NCBI GenBank assembly: GCA_964058805.1
Contig: CAXKVV010000114.1
Location: forward strand, 270,548-334,547
Source of the DNA: Schoenoplectus triqueter
Lineage: Eukaryota > Streptophyta > Magnoliopsida > Poales > Cyperaceae
Length of the DNA: 64,000 bases
Reading direction: 5' to 3'
Shown: piece after piece, positions 1 to 13,689 of the stretch
Position numbering within the stretch: position 1 is the stretch's first letter
How the letters are laid out: each line of letters opens with the position of its first letter
Position numbers and translations under genes: made by a program
Notes under the pieces: model-generated
What the model saw: the letters and a program-made list of their open reading frames with translations, nothing else
Database searches by the model: none
Told to the model about the DNA's origin: nothing

Positions 1-960
1 GGAAAGAGCAGAATAATACAGTTGATGTAACTCCAGCAAAAGTTACCGATAAATCCCAGAAGAGATTGGAAGTAGAACCCCAGAAGAAGTCATTGATAAA
101 GTTCCAGAAGAAACTCAGGCACTGAATGATTATGAGATATCAATAAATTATGTACAGAATGGTATAATATGGAACCGAAATGAAACATGTGTTGATGAAA
201 TTTTTACATATGCTATAGCAATTAAAGTGATAAATGAGGAAAATTATGTGTCAAAAACTTCAGAAAAGTGTATGCACAGAAATGATTGGCCAAAATGAAA
301 AGATGCCTTGAAGGCTGAATTAGATTCTCTTGAAAAGTAAAATTTTTTGGATCTGTAATTCTAACCCCTAAAAATGTTAATCCTGTAGGTTAGAAGTGAG
401 TTTTTACAATAAAAAAATGAGAAAAATGAGATTGTGAGATATAAAAGCAAGGCTGGTGGCACAAGGTTTTACACAAATACCAGGAGTTGATTATGAAGAA
501 ACGTATTCACCTATAGTGGATGTAATAACTCTTCGATTTTTAATCAATCTCACAATCACTGAGAACCTTCAAATGCGTCTCATGAATATTGTCACAGTCT
601 ATTTATATAGATCACTCAATAATGATATCTATATGAAAGTCCCTGAAGAATTAAAAATGCATGAAGCATTTAAATTAAAATCTCGAAAAATATATTTTAT
701 AAAGTAAAAATGATCATTGTGTGGACTAAAACAATCGAGTCGAATGTGGTATAATCGACTTAGTGAATATCTCATAAAAGAAGGATATAAATTTTATATA
801 ATTAGTCTATGTGTTTTTATTAAATGATCAATCTTAAGTTTTATAATTATTACAGTATATATTGATGACCTGAATATCATTGAGTCTCCTAAAAAGATTG
901 AAAAGACTGCAAAATTATTAAAAAATGAATTTGTCATCTAATTAAAGATCTGTTCGAATT
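1..960 (+). pseudogene. Degenerate Ty1/copia retrotransposon pol fragment (reverse transcriptase)
   Basis: Conceptual translation recovers the integrase/RT linker and N-terminal RT of a copia element. It includes a KARLVAQGFTQ-like block near 448-480, a GVDYEETYSPIV block near 485-520, a CGLKQSSRMWYNRL-like block near 719-763, and an IDD form of the catalytic Y(V/I)DD box near 859-870. The frame is broken by several stops (for example near 297, 337 and 705) and no frame stays open through all blocks, so this is a dead copy. It starts before the window edge. No LTR belonging to it was recognised. The family call rests on the conserved RT block order; the lineage within copia was not determined. 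Confidence 0.9.
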
Positions 961-3900
961 TTTTTTTTTTTGAGGAGAACCAATACAGGTTAATTTTGAT
1001 AATAATGGTAGTCCTTTGTTGCAGTCCACATCCATTTTGTCAAGAAGATATATATATATAATTTAAATTCAGTTAAAAGTCTTTCATAACTAAGCACACC
1101 AAAAAAAAAACGGTTGCAGAATTAAAACAGATGCGCAATTAAAAAGCTCGTGCTCAACATTGAGAAGCTTCAATAATATCCGGACTCACAACCAATGAAA
1201 CCCGGACCAGCAACCCTTCTAAAATGACTCACATTGAGAAGCTTCAATAATAGACACAGTTGTACAATTTAATCACACTAATATTTAAAAAGTAAACTGT
1301 AATTTAGCCAAATATGCCATCAGCTCTCACTCCTGTTAGGTTTGGTCGAAATTGGGATTATCTGTGCCAAAGTAAAATTATTGTCAACAAGACAAGATTT
1401 GTGCTACTGATAACTATGGATATGAATCAATTAAGAATTAGACCAAACCAATCCTGTACAGACATTACTTACCATACTTTGCTACCAGAAAATAGATGCT
1501 TGATTACAGACATTAATCATAAAAAAAAGAATAAATAGATAGAGAGGGAGAAAGAAATATGAAGTAACTAAAGCATGGTGCTCTGATGGAAAGTGGCAGA
1601 AGAAAAGTTTATAAAATCTTAAAAGTTTCATTACTATCAACTTGAAGTATAACTGAACTATAAGAGCCTTCCCTCCACCTCCTACTAACCAAAATACTGT
1701 AAAATGCAGCATGCTAGAAATATAAAGCTGTTAATACTGTTTGATTTTTAAACAATTAAATATACAAAAACGAATTAGTTTAAATTTATTATTTAAAAAA
1801 TTATGATATATTTTTTTCATCTTTGATTATTATTTTTATATTTTTCTGGATTTTTTTGAGAATTATTTGGAACATTACAAATTTTATTTCATTTTCTAAA
1901 TTTAAAATTTGAAATGACATTTTTCTAAATTAAGAGTTTTAGAATGACAATAATTTGATTTTTCCTTAAATTAAATTATCTAAATTTTTAACTGAATCAG
2001 AACTTTTTAACCGAAAATCAAATCAAAATTTAATAGTCGGTTGAAAATCAATTAAACTGTATTCTTTTCAAAATAATTGCCTGCTTTACTACGACGTTGG
2101 TGAAGGAAGGATGCAAGGCCTAGATTTTGCTATGTAATTTGTAAACCATGGGCTTGTCGCATAGGACGCATGATTCTCTTTCTCTACGAAACCAATTCCT
2201 TTACGAGCCCATTAAGTGATCGATGAAGAGAGCCCTTAATGGGCCATATTGGGCCGACGAGTCTCCACCAATTGAAATTGTTCTCTTTCCAAAGGCGCTT
2301 GCTGCTAAATCGTTGTCTGTGCGAGCGACCCAAGCCAACTACTTGCATCTTTCTTTCTACTTGGAAGAAAGAGGGACCAGTGAAACTAAAAAGTGCATCT
2401 TGTTCTTTCACCTCTTATCTTGCAAACAAATTTTCCAAAGTCAACAATTCTGAACGATGGATAGTTCATAGTCAAAGGTGGATCCAGACTTTGAGTCAGA
2501 AAAGACAAAAACACCAGGCATATCACTCTAGATGGACTTCAACTGAAACTTAAGAAAGCCCCATATGTAGAATGGCAGTTTGAGTTATAGACTTATAGCC
2601 CAGTAACTATGACCAGCTGCTAGGGCTTACTTTCCCAATTCAACTCACATTCCTAAACATTCTAATTTCTTGACCAGAAACCATTTAACATTATGACATA
2701 GTAGATAATAGTATTATATTGTTGTACTTAATAAAAATATACATAAATAAATGAAAAATAAAAAATAAAAAGAATGTGCTAGAATTCTCCCGAGGACCTG
2801 CTCTCAACTAAATAATTTTTTTTATCAATAACTGTGTTTGTCAATTTCACACTATATGTCCGGGACAATTTAATATATAAATATAGTAACTTAATTTTCA
2901 TGGAAAAGAACGTTATATTCACCATATTAATTTTTAGTAGCAACCATTATCATATAATAATGGACAATAGTTATTACAATTTACAACAAAAAATAATGCA
3001 AATAAAAATAATTAAAAACTTGAATACCGGTACTCTACATGATTAGATCTTTATATGGTGTTCCATCTTTTCAGGAATAATAAATACGTAACAAGCACTA
3101 GCCTATATATGTTACTCTACATCTATGTTTGAACCAATAGTCCCCAGAGTTTGGTGGCATAGCAAGTCATAATTAGTTGTAGCCCAAAGAGGTTTATATT
3201 GCAAATGTACATACAAATTTTCAAACATATGTATTTTCAGACATATTTATTTTAGTCAGTGATCGAGGTGAAATTAACTCGCCAACTAATTATGACTTGC
3301 AAGGTTATACTTGAGTAATCATGATCATCATTACATTTATCATGACTATAAGTTAGTGAAATTGTACTACATATTATATTTATGGAGGAGCTTGCTGCTT
3401 CCAATCATAAACCATATTCATTTTATATAATTGAAATGATACTAATTAGGATTTGCCTTCTGGAATGTTAATATTGATTGACTGCCACAAAAACCCAAGT
3501 AATCACATAACCTGTATTGATCATTAGTTTCTTCTATGTTCCTTGAAGTCCAATAACTCAACCCTCTCCATTTTTCATGTTCAAAAGTTTCAATTATTAT
3601 TTTTTTCATTATTCTAATGATCACTCTCAATGTTATATAGCTTTGACTAGTTTAGTAACTAGTGATAAATGTACTGTTGACAATTACTTAATTTCGTTGT
3701 CATCTGCTTATGGATTTTGTTCCTCACCACAATTTATGATAATTTGACCAATAAAGACAAATAATGCCACGTACTAGATAGAGACAAATTAATGGTCCTG
3801 AGACACTTCGTGAAATTTCGTCTGAATGAAATATCGGTCAATTAGGTCATAATTTTATTTAAATATAACCAATTAATTAATTATTTTGGTAACAATCCAT

Positions 3901-4239
3901 GCACAAATAAATTCTCTCATTGCTTCCTATATATGACACAATCCAACAATCATAGAAAGACAGAAATAGTAAGTAGAAGACACAATCTAATAATCTATAT
4001 CCGGATAGCCATCACGCATAGAAGTCTAATATGTCATCAATATTAAAACACTTATTTCATAATGACAAATTGACATTGATCAAACACATCACATAAAAAG
4101 AAAACACAATCCAAATAACATCTGTATATGTAATATAATTCAATGATGTAATATTGATAATTGCATTAATTTCTGAACTTCTCTAATAAGGTAAATCCTT
4201 TATGAATTACATATATGTGTTATAACTTACATATAATTG

Positions 4240-4246
<7 letters not shown>
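961..4246. other. Intergenic, no gene recognised
   Basis: AT-rich sequence with short open frames that show no recognisable domain or splice pattern. A slightly GC-richer patch at about 2080-2560 has overlapping open frames on both strands, none resembling a known family. No RNA gene or clear transposon terminus was seen. Confidence 0.5.

Positions 4247-4301
<55 letters not shown>
4247..4301. repeat. Compound microsatellite (TA)n-(GA)n
   Basis: An uninterrupted AT dinucleotide run is followed directly by a GA run. It forms the left border of the foldback MITE that begins here. TA and/or GA runs border related elements at 17.6, 28.7 and 45.2 kb, so the microsatellite is probably the insertion context or is carried by the element. 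Confidence 0.9.
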
Positions 4302-4302
<1 letters not shown>

Positions 4303-4702
4303 TCCGACTATAGTGTTTTGCAAAGCACAGAGACGTTGTGTGGTTTGCGCTTTATTTTTAATTTCAAGTCAGAAATAATCGATCTAAACTATTCAAATCT
4401 AATCTTCATATCAAAATCTATTAATAAACCAAATTTTATATTTTTTAGAATTTTTCGTTATTTTTTCTGATGAGGAAAAAATGACTTAATTTGAGAATTA
4501 TGTTTCATCCAAAAAGGACGATTTTCCTCCAATCTAAAAAAATAACAAATGAATTCAAAAAAATATATAAAATCTAGTTTACTAATATATTTTGATATGA
4601 AGATTAGATTGAGCAGTTTGGATCGATCATTTTTGAATTAATTAATAATAGAGCACAAAACACACAATACTCTTGTGCTTTGTAAAGCACCATAACCTAA
4701 TT
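4302..4702. mobile_element. Foldback MITE in TA microsatellite, family A copy 1
   Basis: About 400 bp with long imperfect inverted repeats. The left arm begins with a CTATAGTGTTTTGCAAAGCAC-like end. The right arm ends with the complement, TGTGCTTTGTAAAGCACCATA. The centre lies near 4490-4510, in the ATGACTT...CATCC stretch. Internal arms pair through motifs such as ATCTAATCTTCATATCAAAA on the left and TTTTGATATGAAGATTAGAT on the right. There is no coding capacity. Related copies occur at 17657-18060 and 45224-45545. The layout, a small element embedded in TA repeats, recalls the Micron-type MITEs described in grasses; membership of that family is only inferred. Confidence 0.75.
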
Positions 4703-5860
4703 TTCTATATATATATATATTTGATGGCAGTCAAATTAATATTACAGTTTCTATAATAGTGCTCTCCGGATTAATGTTTCTATACATGATTACAGAGCTT
4801 TACCTAGCTAGTACTTCAACATATATACAATATGTCAACTAAAAAAGAATGAAAAGAAAAATATTCCGAATTGTGAGAGTAAGAAATGAATATGAAGGGA
4901 TTATAGGGTTATATCAGAATGATCTTATTCAAACAAAATGCAAAACATGATGGTAGATGACTAGTTGTAAGTGCATTTATAAGAGAAATTCCCTATAAAC
5001 ACTGGTTTGGTCTCCTAGAAATTATCATTTTTCCAACAAAAACAACAACAAGACCCAGAATACAAGGGAATTTTTAGTCCAAATTAATAATTGCTCCAGT
5101 CAACAAAGGTGCTAACAAATTTCCTTTCCATCTAAAGCTAGTCAATCATTATTACCCTTTCATTAATTATATAGATATCCAGATATAATGTGAGAGTAGG
5201 GAGATACATTTATCATTTCATGCATGATACCTCAATTTATAGTACATAGATGGTCCTAGCTATCCAAAAGAGAATGAATGTTCTACATTTATTCTAACAA
5301 TGGATATACTATAAGTACTGCCGACATCATCAATTCTATGGTGATGTCCAAATATATATGTCTACTACAAAAACAAATGGAGTGTACTGCATATCTTTAT
5401 TCATAAATTAAATGGACAGCTAGCATCTAAAAACTTAATTAAAATAATATAGCAAATGATCACAACTAAATTTCATGCAGGATTTAGAATTTTCAAAGCC
5501 AGATTGACTCGTGAAGATATCAGACCACAGATGTTACAATTGAAACTGACAATCGATCATTTAGCATTAATTAGAAAGACGAGCAAATCCATTAGCAAAA
5601 GAAATTGTTCCTTTTCCCCTTCCTTAGACCAATAAAACAGTATGCCAAAAGTGAGCTACATCTCTTGCAAAAGTTGGGTTAATTATCCAATAAAAAAAGC
5701 AAAAAAATGAAGAAATAAATTGAAGGAAAAATACGAAAAACGGCCAATGCCAGATACCTACCATGTCCCAAGTCTTCACCTTAGTATCCTTTTGTTAATT
5801 ATTTCAATGGCATGCATTCCATCTTCATTATGTTAATGCCATCATGCATGCTTCTCTCTC
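4703..5860. other. Intergenic, 3' flank of the LOB-domain gene
   Basis: AT-rich DNA with no supported gene. It lies downstream of the stop codon of the minus-strand LOB-domain gene, so its right-hand part probably includes that gene's 3' untranslated region. No clear polyadenylation site was assigned. Confidence 0.4.
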
Positions 5861-8060
5861 TTATTTAGAAAGAGAAGAAGGCCGGTCGGGAGAAACGCCC
5901 GACCCGCCCCTATGTCGGTCAAGCAGCTCTCTTGCCAGTGCCTGGAGGTCACCCCCACCAGAGCTGCCAGATTGCTGGCGCGGGTGAGGTGGAGCCCACT
6001 GAGACGGGCTGATATTTCCTACAAGACCCCCAGAGGATCCCATTGAGGGGTCAAAGAGTGAGGAGAGGTCAACTCCAATGTGTGGAAGTCCAACTGAGGT
6101 GGCACAAGGGAGGTCAGAGATAGAGAAGTGCTGAGGTGGCATGATTGGATTGGGCACCTGTGGGGCCGGGAGAGGTGGTGGGGATGGAAGCTCGAGAGTT
6201 GCAAGGTGCGCTTGAAGGTAGGTCAATTCAGCTTGGAGATTAACAACCTGCATTATAAGTAAAATTATGAAGTCAATTAATAAAATTTGACCATAAATGA
6301 GCTGCATATTACATGAGTTAGCAAGAGATTGAGCTTGAGTAGATATGTTCAATAAGAAACTGTTATTAATATATGCAAGCTTTGTTTTATTAATATATGT
6401 TCAATAAGAAAATTATGAAGTCAATTAATAAAATTAGACCATAAATGAGCTGCATATCGATAGTGTATGTTTATAAGTAGGCGAGGTTATTCAAGTTGTG
6501 TTTTGTTCTGGCTAACTTTGGTACCAAGTAATGCATGCCTTTAATGCATTATTGCTCTTATACTCTCTCTCTTTTGAAATCTTTGTAAAAACTGTAAAAT
6601 TATGGACAGATATTGAACTCTCAATTTTTAAACAGAACAACTCTAATAATTTTTACTAGCTAACTGAGCTATCACTCGTTCTCCATCTTTTTCAGTGACT
6701 GATCCCATAAAATTTTTGGCAATTTTTTTTATACAAAAAAGTACAAGAGAGATTACTAGATTATATCAAAATTCGTAACTAGTCCATCGAGTTAAAAAAT
6801 TGTGAAGTTTGACAGTAATTCATAGTTCCATTTATAAAAAAGTGTTGAACAATACAAAATAAATGTTACTCCCAAGGTGAAGCGAGCCCCATGTGCTAAG
6901 AGATTGGTATTAGACTTCTGGTACAAGAAAAGGAAGCGTATTTGACGTTCAAGAAATGCGCTGTTAGAGAGAGAAAGGGAGAAGGGGGAGGAAAAAAATA
7001 TAACAAAAAGGAGTTGTGTTTTGCCTTCTTTTGCTTCGGTTGCCCCTTTATTTCCTCTAGAAAAGGGACAAGCCCTTTTCAGATAGAAGCCCGAAACAAA
7101 CAAACAAGGACTCCCAATTCTCAGCTCAAATTCAGCTAAATCTTTCTGAACACATAAAAGATTCAAACTAACTTGCAGTTAAATAGATCTTTTAGTGAAA
7201 CGAGAATTTATGCACCTTGCTCCCTGCATAAAATTTTTTTGCATTCAGTTTTGAAAAACAAAATCATTGCCAAATCATGAGCTTTCTTTACTTGCTATAA
7301 TATTTATGTTATGATTGATGTGACATAAATCATTGCGATCAATCTTTTCCAAAATTCTTTGACAGGAATCTTATCTTTTTCTTCCCTTCCTTTTGTCTTG
7401 CAACTCCAATCCCAAATTCTTCTTCAAGTACAGAAATCATAATTTAAATATTTGCCCTCGAAAGGAATTGAACAAAATTGATAAATCATTTAAAAAAATT
7501 TGCACTTTGTCTCTCTGTGACATACTTGCTCAAAATACGAACACCTTGTCAATTTTCCCAATCAGAAAGCGAAGAAGATCAACGCAAGTTCATGGAACGA
7601 AAAATTACCCAAGCAAATATTGACTTGGAAAATGGAAGCTCAGAAAAATGAAAAGAGAGAAGAGAAATTTACAAAACCAAACCCTAACCAAGCATACCTG
7701 TTGTTGAAGCGCGAAGATATGTGCAACGCACCCATAAACAGGATCCCTCAACCTGGCCTGTGCCTCATAGCAAATCGTAACAACTGCATCTAGCCTTCGG
7801 TGTGCGGGTATCTGCATGAGCAGCTTTGACACATTGCTAGCACCAAACACCTTGTGCACAGCTGCGAAGTGCCCCGCCCCCTGCTCCGCATCGAAGTAAG
7901 GTGCAAATATGCACCCGCTCACACACTTGCGGCGCAGGAATTTGCATGCACCACAAGGCCCGGCACTAGCACCAGAGCCTGCACCACCACCAGAACTAGA
8001 ACCGCTACAAGCACCGCTGCCTCCACTGGTAGTGGCTCCACTTGGGCTGACTCCACTCAT
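5861..8060 (-). CDS. LOB-domain transcription factor, class I, LBD18-like
   Basis: Two exons on the minus strand: 8060-7698 and 6247-5861, with a 1,450-bp GT-AG intron, giving 249 residues. Exon 1 begins with a Gly/Ser/Ala-rich leader. It then has the LOB C-block zinc motif CX2CX6CX3C (Cys36, 39, 46, 50), the GAS block with [16 protein letters not shown], and a [20 protein letters not shown] stretch. The intron falls after the QQQ triplet, the position usual for LBD genes. Exon 2 opens with [20 protein letters not shown], the leucine-zipper-like coiled coil. It ends with an SISDLP motif and a [10 protein letters not shown] motif that closely resemble the LBD18/LBD30 C-terminus. Class I LBD proteins are nuclear DNA-binding dimers acting in lateral organ, lateral root and vascular development, often downstream of auxin. 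Subgroup LBD18 versus LBD30 needs a tree. The gene looks intact. Confidence 0.93.
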
Positions 8061-11000
8061 GTTTCTAGAGGAGGATTAGGGTTGGGTTTTTAATTTGGTT
8101 AGAGGGGTTCCTAGACAGAAGAGAGGGAGAAGAGGATGAGAAGAAGGGTTAAGAGGGGTGATTTTGGGTGCTATGGGTGAAGGGTCATGATGGGTTACTA
8201 TTTAGGGTTTTATATGTGAATTTTTATATGCATAGCTTGTGAGCGTTTTTTGTTTTACTTTTAAAATTTTCCTGTAAAAAAAGAATAGTATAGTTGTGTT
8301 TTGGTTTCGTTGTATTGATGAGACTTTAAAGCCACGGCAGGAAGTGAAGCCTACCATACCTCTCACTCCCTCTCTCTTGCTTTCTTTCTAATACTTAGCA
8401 TATTGCGTGAAGCAAACATGCGAGATGGAAAATATACATGACAAAATATTCCCAATACAAACCAGTCTTTCTCTCTAGAAATGTACACAGGGCAACTCCA
8501 ACAGACTGCTCTAGCACTGGCAGTGTAGTATTTCATCTACCACGTGAATGATAACATGACATTTGATCTTCTTTCTACACGCTATATGTCCACTGTTGAA
8601 AATTTTGCACTTGTGTCCTTTCTATATTAATATATTTGTGGTGCTCAAACAAAATGAAATGATATATTCCCCTGTGAATTGGAAAAAGACACTATCTAGA
8701 TAAATAACAGATTAATTAAATTTTATATATGATACTTAATTAGAATTATAAATCATAGTTTAAACATATATATACATATACGTACATTACAATTTTCAAA
8801 TGTGTATTATACTTCTAAGACATAAGTTAATCTAAATAAAATAATAAATGAATTTTTGAATCACATTTTTGGATTGTTGAAAAAGTAGATTATTAAGGTG
8901 CAATTCAATGATCCATTTTTTTATTTGGATGGACTCATTATCTCGGATTCAGGCCATTTTGAATTCTGATCAACTTTCATGTCATATTGTTTTAAGTCTG
9001 GTTTTTCATATGATCCTTTAGTAATATTATTTACTTTATGGTCTTATTGTGTAAATCATATGTATATATTTATATTTAATGAGTTTCGTCGGAAATAAAC
9101 AATTTCTTAGGGACCCAAAAGCAATATTTTGTTAAGAGGTACGGTATATGAAGAAAACGTGTCCGCATCCACCTTGCCTTTATATGGGCTGTCCATTTTT
9201 CAGATGCGTAGAAGCTAAAATTTTGTTTCTTTTCCTTTTTTTTGTTATATATATTTATTTTACCTTCTAGTTTATTATTCTTCCCAAAACGGTACCGAGA
9301 TTTGTGAGAATTTTGGTCAGACCGTTACATACTTTCTTTCTCTCTCTCTCTCTCTTTCAACTGCAGTTTTCCGGTTTTGGGAAAGATGTTTTGGTGTCAG
9401 TGCTGGATAAATTTTGCTAAGTTTGGTACTTGATGGGTTTTGTGAGTTGATGTTTATAATTAATATAAATATGATAGTGACAATTATTTAAGATTCGTTT
9501 TGTTCTAAATTGATTAATTCTGCAATAAATGTTGGCCACATCATTCATCAATATACAGTTTACACATTTTTCACCACTATAAATTTATATTTAACTAGTA
9601 TAGTGTCCGCCAGTTGTGTGACCATTTTAATTTTGAAAATAATTGTACTAATGTTGATTATAAATAAATGATATATTTTACTTAAATTTATATATAAATT
9701 GATTAAAAAATAATTAAATTTTTAAATAAAATTAATTTATTATTTAAAAAATATTATACAAAATAACAATTTTTGTGAATAAGATAGTACAATGAGTAGT
9801 TGTTTTTTAATAGAACTTAATAAAGTTGATGTTTTAATTAATTTTATATATAATTTTTGTATACCTTCTATATAAATGTATGATAAAAAATAATAAACAT
9901 AATGGAAAGGAAAAATCAGAACCATAGCTTTTATAAAAATCAATTAATCTCAATCATAAATTGAAATATAACTATTTCGATCATTAAACATTATCTGATA
10001 GCATTAATGGACAAATCCATTTCTCTTCATAATATAGTACAGATATAAACAGAAATCCATATATAATTTATTAATGGACGATTTTTTTAGGCTAGTGAAT
10101 TTTTTTATTTAGAATTATTCTCACTATAATGGACTTGATCTGTTAATTTATAAGAGAGAGCATAATGACACATGCCACTTCTTTGACTTCTTTCTAATTT
10201 CCTTTTTGATATTTTAATCTATTCATCTTTGGTGTTTTTTGGTGATGTTACTTTCTTTGCAAATGATTACCGCTTTAATTGGATTCAACGAAATTAACAG
10301 ATCGAAGCACATTTAATCCTAGGAAAAAAAGTGGAAGTTGGTTAATCATATTTCCGTCTTTTTAAAAAGGAAGAAAATAGAAGCTCATTTTTCTTTTGAT
10401 CAGAAAAGCTCATGAATAGCTTGAGCTTTTAGTTATTGATAACGTTTTCTGAAATTTCGGTTTGATCCTTCAATTGGATGGCAGTTTCATGGTGTTACTC
10501 CATTTTTTCCGACTCCATAAAATCTATGTACAGTTTGACCATCATGTTTTCTTTTCTTGAAGATAATGAAAGGGCTTGTGCTTATAACGTGTTTTCATTT
10601 TAGACATATGTTTTTTTTGCATTTCATAACTTTTTAGAGATTTTGCTTGTTTTGCGCCTACTTTTGGTGGCAAAAGGAGTTTGAGTGAATTTTGGAATGT
10701 CCTACTCTATATGTAATATTTCATTGAATACTGCGTTTTATGTAAATTTTTTTTGTTACTTTCCAGAAAATTTTGGCTCAAAGTAAAAACGTCTGCAAAA
10801 TCATAAGCATAATTTATATTTACATACTGACCACAAATTTTTCAATGCCATAAGTTTTTCGAAACTGATATACCATTCTTCACTATGGATACCCGTCTAT
10901 TGGTAAAGTTCGTATACTGATCCCACTATGCTACAAATTTGATGGGTCAACTTGTTCTCCATGATTTTCCATGCTTTGAACGCCAAATAATGCACTTCCC

Positions 11001-13680
11001 ACCAGAAAAAGAACAGAAAAATAAATATATTGAATAAATTTAAGATGCCAAGTTTTGCCCCTCAATTCATGGATTTGTTGGCAGTAATGTTTGATTATCA
11101 TGGAGAAAAATATTTTAATTTTTTGTTGTTCATATATATCTTGACTAGTTTTGGCATAGAAATATTGTTAGATATTGTTTTCTTGCAGTTATATGCCATT
11201 TCATTTTAGTTTTATATTAATTAAGTACTCTATTGTTATGATGAATTTATTATTTTTAGTTATGCTTAACATTAACTTTTATTAGTTAAAAGTTATAATG
11301 TTTTATTGTATTACCCAAATTGATTTATTTTTATTTGAGTTAATGATTATAATTATTTAAGAATTAATTGATTATTGATGGAACAATACTTAATTAAACT
11401 AATCGTTATTATAGACTACTGATGTAATTATGTAATTTATTGAATTATAGATTTTATTTTTCCTTATTAGTTAATAAATATTTGTACTTCAAAAATCTAT
11501 GCAACTTATAAACAAATATTAATATGTTTGTTAACCATGGTTATTTTTATTTTATTGATAACTTGCCAAATTTTTGGTATATGGATAAGTTGATATGTCA
11601 TGTCATCAATATTTATCAAAATCTATGTCATTGATAGTGCTGGAGGCAGAACCAAGGGCATTGTATCACTACCCAAAAATATTTCTTACAATTATTAAAC
11701 AAAACAATCAAAATGAATCAAATCACACCATATAGATAATAAAGAGCTTGACCATGAATAATAATATGTAAGGCATGCTAGTTTTACTAAAAAATATATA
11801 AATCAATAATCAACATGAATCAACTGAATAATACAATAATAATACGAATAATACACAAAACATTAAAATGAATTATGAAATCTCGTAATATATATGCATA
11901 TATAGTAAAACGCTTGATATGAATAACAAATATTATGCTCCAGCATTAATATGTAGACCATCCAATATTCTAAATGTTTTAGTATTCAGTTGCATTTTTA
12001 TTGTTTACATGGTTTGTGTTAATGTATGTTAAATATTTGGTAATTTGGTAAACTAAGTTGTTTTTCTATCTAATGATCAATGTGTGCTTTCAGTTTTGAG
12101 GGTTTAGTAATCTATGATCGGCTAATTCTTCTATGGATCAAAATTTGTATAGGAGTTAAAAGAGAGTCTAGATGAATGGTTGCGGTTGATTCAAATTTAA
12201 AAAAATTTAAAAGCTTTTGTCCATAGAAGAATCTCCCTTTATTATTTATGTCATTCAGTTTAAATGCTTTTATTATTCGGCTTAAATTCTTTAGTGTTTT
12301 GTTTGTTATTATTCATTTTAAAAGCCTTTATTTGAGTTTATCAAAAGTACATCGAAGCACTGCTGACTTTAACTTAATTTTTTTGTAATTATTCAGTTTT
12401 AGTACTTCAGTATTAATATTGTGTGCTTGATTCTCATCTTTCTTATAAAAAAAAACTTATGTGGTTATCATATTCACATTAAATGTTTTTTTTTTTTTGC
12501 TTTCCGAAACTTCGCAACGGTCCATCGGAGGTAGAAAGTTACCATTGAAAATATATATTTAGTAGTAGAAAAAATGTCGATCAGTCAAAATATTGATCGA
12601 TTAAATTTTGTCCGGTCAAATTAAAGTTTATAATTTTATCTTTTTTCAGTTAATATGAATGAGATATGATTCATGATTTAAAAAAATATACCGGTTAAAT
12701 TATGGGTATGACTAAGGACTCAATATTTAATATTTGTTTTTGTTCTCAACTGAACTATATTATAATAGATATGATATGCATTTCATTTAATTATCTGATT
12801 CAAAACCAAACAACCTCAATACCCATAGTAGCGCGGTGTCAATTAATGGTTGATTTGGGTTGTTATTATTTTATTATTCTTTTTAATCTGATCCAATTTA
12901 AATTGAGTGAAAATTTCTCTGATTTAATCCAACCAGATCAAGCGACAGGTCGATCCCAAGCTCATCAGAATAAAATAATTTAAATATTATTACTTAATTT
13001 TTATTTGAAGCAACTAATATTAATTAATATATATTTAATCTAAATTAGTATATATAAATTTAATTAATTAGTGTTAACTAATAAAATAAATTCAAAAGCA
13101 CACAATTAAATGAATTGGTGATCAGGCTAATCAATACCCAATCCGATCCGAGACAAGCTAAGGAATCTTGATCCATATCCGAACATTTCCTCTTGTTTAC
13201 TCTTGGATCATTTCGAGGTTGTCTGTGGGGTCGGGACAAAATTGACACCTTTGACTTGAAGCATGTTTGCAAGAAATATATATTAATACTTAATAGTAAC
13301 ATTAATATCTCATATGCTCGAAAATAAATTAATTCACATGTACAATATTTATTTTTCAAATATTTTCTCTTTCATTTTCTATTATGAATTCAAAATCAGA
13401 TTATGAAATACTATTTAAAAAGATTACAAATTAATTTAAATTTTTTATTTTAATTTCTCTATCATATTTATGTAGCATGAAATATTATGAAATACTAATA
13501 GTATGATTTTGATTATGGAGAACCATGCATTTAACTTAAGAAATTGTGATTATAAGTTTAAGAACGAAGGATTCCAGATGGTTGTGGGCCCGTAGTTGTC
13601 CCGGATCCAAATCAGACTCGATAACTGATGCAATTAAGGTCAAGATAAGATTAAGGATACTAAAATGCAAGTACTAGACA
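8061..13680. other. LOB-domain gene upstream region and gene desert
   Basis: The first few hundred bases are the 5' flank of the minus-strand LOB-domain gene, with CT/GA-rich stretches at about 8100-8150 and 8360-8390. Beyond that the DNA is very AT-rich with homopolymers and a (TC)n run near 9339-9355. I found no exon with a recognisable domain, no RNA gene and no element with convincing termini. Short open frames at 12.7-13.4 kb have no family signature. Confidence 0.45.
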
Positions 13681-13689
13681 TAATAATTA

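Noticed and set aside
7854..8093. Thr/Ala/Arg-rich plus-strand frame opposite the LOB-domain gene
   Set aside because: It is the antisense shadow of the first exon, which has a clear LOB C-block and GAS block.
12702..13359. 93-residue frames on both strands
   Set aside because: No domain, splice partner or codon pattern supports them; expected by chance in AT-rich DNA.
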